The notes beneath the pieces were generated by a model. The model saw only the letters and a program-made list of their open reading frames with translations, searched no databases and was not told where the DNA came from. This document shows, piece after piece, positions 62,497 through 64,000 of a stretch of DNA of 64,000 nt. The DNA is from Bradyrhizobium sp. CSS354. GTDB taxonomy: Bacteria; Pseudomonadota; Alphaproteobacteria; Rhizobiales; Xanthobacteraceae. Numbering within the stretch: position 1 is the first letter of the stretch; every line of letters begins with the position of its first letter. The position numbers and the translations under genes are program-made. The DNA lies in the NCBI RefSeq assembly GCF_029051725.1, contig NZ_JAACFU010000005.1, positions 124,001-188,000 of the forward strand, read 5' to 3'.

Positions 62497-64000
62497 TCAG
62501 TTGCTTTTGGGGGCTAGCCCCATGAGGGAACCGACTGCGGGAAAAATGGCGCGATGCCGCTTTTCGAGTACCAGGAAGTACTGCGCGGCCCACGTCAGCA
62601 GGCAGAATATTCCCGAAATCAGGCAAAGCTTTAGCACGCTGTCCGGGTGAATGTAACCCGCAAATATCCACAGTAATAAGCTGCTCAGGAGCAGGATGGC
62701 GGCCTGAGTTCCGATCGCTTTTGCAAAGCGTTCAAGGTTGAGATCGAGCGCACTGCGCAATTGGCTGAGTTGCAGCGGCAGGACCAACACATTGGCCACG
62801 GCTTGGCCCAGGATCAAGGCCCGCTCCGCGAACAGGTGCAGCGTTGCGGCAGATACGACCGCCCAGATCAGCAGCTGAAGCCCCATGAGCATATTGAGCC
62901 GTGACTGAATCTCCGGGCGCGTCAGAAAAATCAAGCCGCCAATCGCGATGTATTGGACACAGATCGGAGACACGAAACTCACGCCCATCCAGACGGCATA
63001 GGGCGTCAGAAGCGGGCCGATCCAAATTCGCAGGATGTCCGGCGACAGGATGGCGGCGGCTGCGAAGATAGGCACCGTAAACATGGGCAGCAGAATAAGA
63101 CCGAGTTCACCCAACCGTTGAAACGTTGTCGAGTTGCCGCGCTCGTCGAGGCGGCTCGCTACCGGAAGTAGTGCCGAGGTTAGTAGGCTGACCACGGTCC
63201 TGGATACGCGCGAAAGCCGCACCAGCGCATCGTAAGTGCCGACGCCCGTTGGGCCGAATAGGAACCCGACCACCAACGGTTGGAGGGGGCCGGAAATGCC
63301 GCCGATCAACCGGCCCTGCAGAAGGAGCATACAACGATGCAAGAGCTCGCGGCGAATGTCGGAAGTCCATGATGAGAAACGCGTGTTCTTCCGCCCCAGC
63401 GCGATCACGGCGCCGAGCAGCACCACGAGCGCGCGGCCGATAAGCGTGGCGAGATAGATATAGGCGACGACCTCGAAGCCAACAGACCTATAGGAGGCCA
63501 ATATTGTCAGACCGACATAGGCGACGGTCGAAGCAACCTCCGTCACCCGCAACAGATTGTAGCGTTCGAACCCCTTGATGATCCCTTCCCAAACCAAGGC
63601 CGGAATAAGGATCAGATTTGCGAGTGCAGTGAAGCGGAGTATGCTGAGGAACGCCTCGAAGTGGGCGGCGTCGACCTTCATCAACATCGCAAGATACGGA
63701 ACTCCGAACCAGATCGCGGCGCTCAGACTCAACGCGAGGAGAATTGAGACCACGCTTAGAAAGGTGAGTTGCCGGGCAGCCAGAGCCCAATCGCGATGCT
63801 CCCGGCCCCGCGCCACCGTCTGAGTGGCCACCTCCGAAAGGCCGAGATCGAACACGGCCATCATCCCGGTCGGCAGGAGCAGCCGCGCGAGCACTATGAG
63901 GCCGAACTCGGTCACGCCCCACGTGCGGAGGATCACGGGAATGACGACGAGGCCGAGCACGGCGGCGCCGCCGAAGGCGATGATCGAGATCAGGGTATTG
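62497..64000 (-). CDS. polysaccharide flippase (Wzx-like), N-terminus beyond the window
   Basis: A polytopic membrane protein with at least 12 helices in the visible part. The frame continues past the window edge (NTLISIIAFGGAAVLGLVVIPVILR in order toward the start), so the start codon lies outside. KVDAAHFEAFLSILRFTALANL and GFLFGPTGVGTYDALVRLSR are typical of Wzx/oligosaccharide flippases. It is the second flippase of the locus and may belong to a separate polymer system. Confidence 0.85.
   Translation of the reverse strand, partial: NTLISIIAFGGAAVLGLVVIPVILRTWGVTEFGLIVLARLLLPTGMMAVFDLGLSEVATQTVARGREHRDWALAARQLTFLSVVSILLALSLSAAIWFGVPYLAMLMKVDAAHFEAFLSILRFTALANLILIPALVWEGIIKGFERYNLLRVTEVASTVAYVGLTILASYRSVGFEVVAYIYLATLIGRALVVLLGAVIALGRKNTRFSSWTSDIRRELLHRCMLLLQGRLIGGISGPLQPLVVGFLFGPTGVGTYDALVRLSRVSRTVVSLLTSALLPVASRLDERGNSTTFQRLGELGLILLPMFTVPIFAAAAILSPDILRIWIGPLLTPYAVWMGVSFVSPICVQYIAIGGLIFLTRPEIQSRLNMLMGLQLLIWAVVSAATLHLFAERALILGQAVANVLVLPLQLSQLRSALDLNLERFAKAIGTQAAILLLSSLLLWIFAGYIHPDSVLKLCLISGIFCLLTWAAQYFLVLEKRHRAIFPAVGSLMGLAPKSN

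Overview
The window looks like chromosome of a Bradyrhizobium-type alphaproteobacterium. This is inferred from the high GC content, an FNR-type regulator with the CX2CX7C cysteine spacing seen in rhizobia, many TctC- and DctP-type binding proteins, Omp25-like porins and GspM/GspN-style secretion genes. No 16S or other taxonomic marker is present. I found no rRNA, tRNA, CRISPR array or intact insertion sequence.

Layout. (1) 0-3.2 kb: tail of an MCE-type lipid transporter auxiliary protein, a small cytochrome c, an oxygen-sensing FNR homologue flanked by two FNR/FixK boxes, a 42-residue membrane protein and a second Crp-family regulator. (2) 3.2-15.5 kb: catabolic genes. These are a metal-dependent cyclase, a TRAP transporter (dctPQM) with an SDR dehydrogenase, a minus-strand molybdenum hydroxylase operon with a TctC receptor, a divergent molybdopterin oxidoreductase and an enoyl-CoA hydratase. 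(3) 15.6-24.5 kb: an accessory island. Its plus-strand half looks like mobilisation or conjugation (DUF3102-like protein, HTH protein, a 407-residue unknown, P-loop ATPase, relaxase-like protein). Its minus-strand half encodes a 57-residue peptide, a GIY-YIG nuclease with a DUF4357-like tail and a Lon-like AAA+ ATPase. No integrase is visible. (4) 24.5-37 kb: glycolate/glyoxylate genes (GlcG-like, GlcD-GlcF fusion, serine-glyoxylate aminotransferase), a second hydratase, a complete TctCBA transporter, a broken and an intact Omp25-like porin, and a class III CoA-transferase. (5) 37-46 kb: extracellular functions. These are a serralysin-like metalloprotease with three 126-residue CARDB-like repeats, a 5'-truncated Sel1 fragment, a GspM gene and a GspN/C-like gene separated by a 1201-residue autotransporter. 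(6) 46.3-64 kb: a surface polysaccharide locus with two flippases, a Wzy-like polymerase, glycosyltransferases, an AsnB-type amidotransferase, a hexapeptide acyltransferase, methyltransferases, UDP-glucuronate decarboxylase, two capsule-type proteins and an Fe(II)/2-oxoglutarate dioxygenase.

How the parts fit. The first 3 kb is a small oxygen-response module. Regions 2 and 4 import and oxidise organic acids or aromatic compounds and feed CoA-ester and C2 metabolism. The polysaccharide locus is two opposed gene sets, 46.3-55.9 kb on the plus strand and 56-64 kb on the minus strand, meeting between the polymerase and UDP-glucuronate decarboxylase genes. The least explained parts are the 15.6-24.5 kb island, the FNR-box small membrane protein and a near-identical 22-nt repeat at 40.7 and 57.0 kb.
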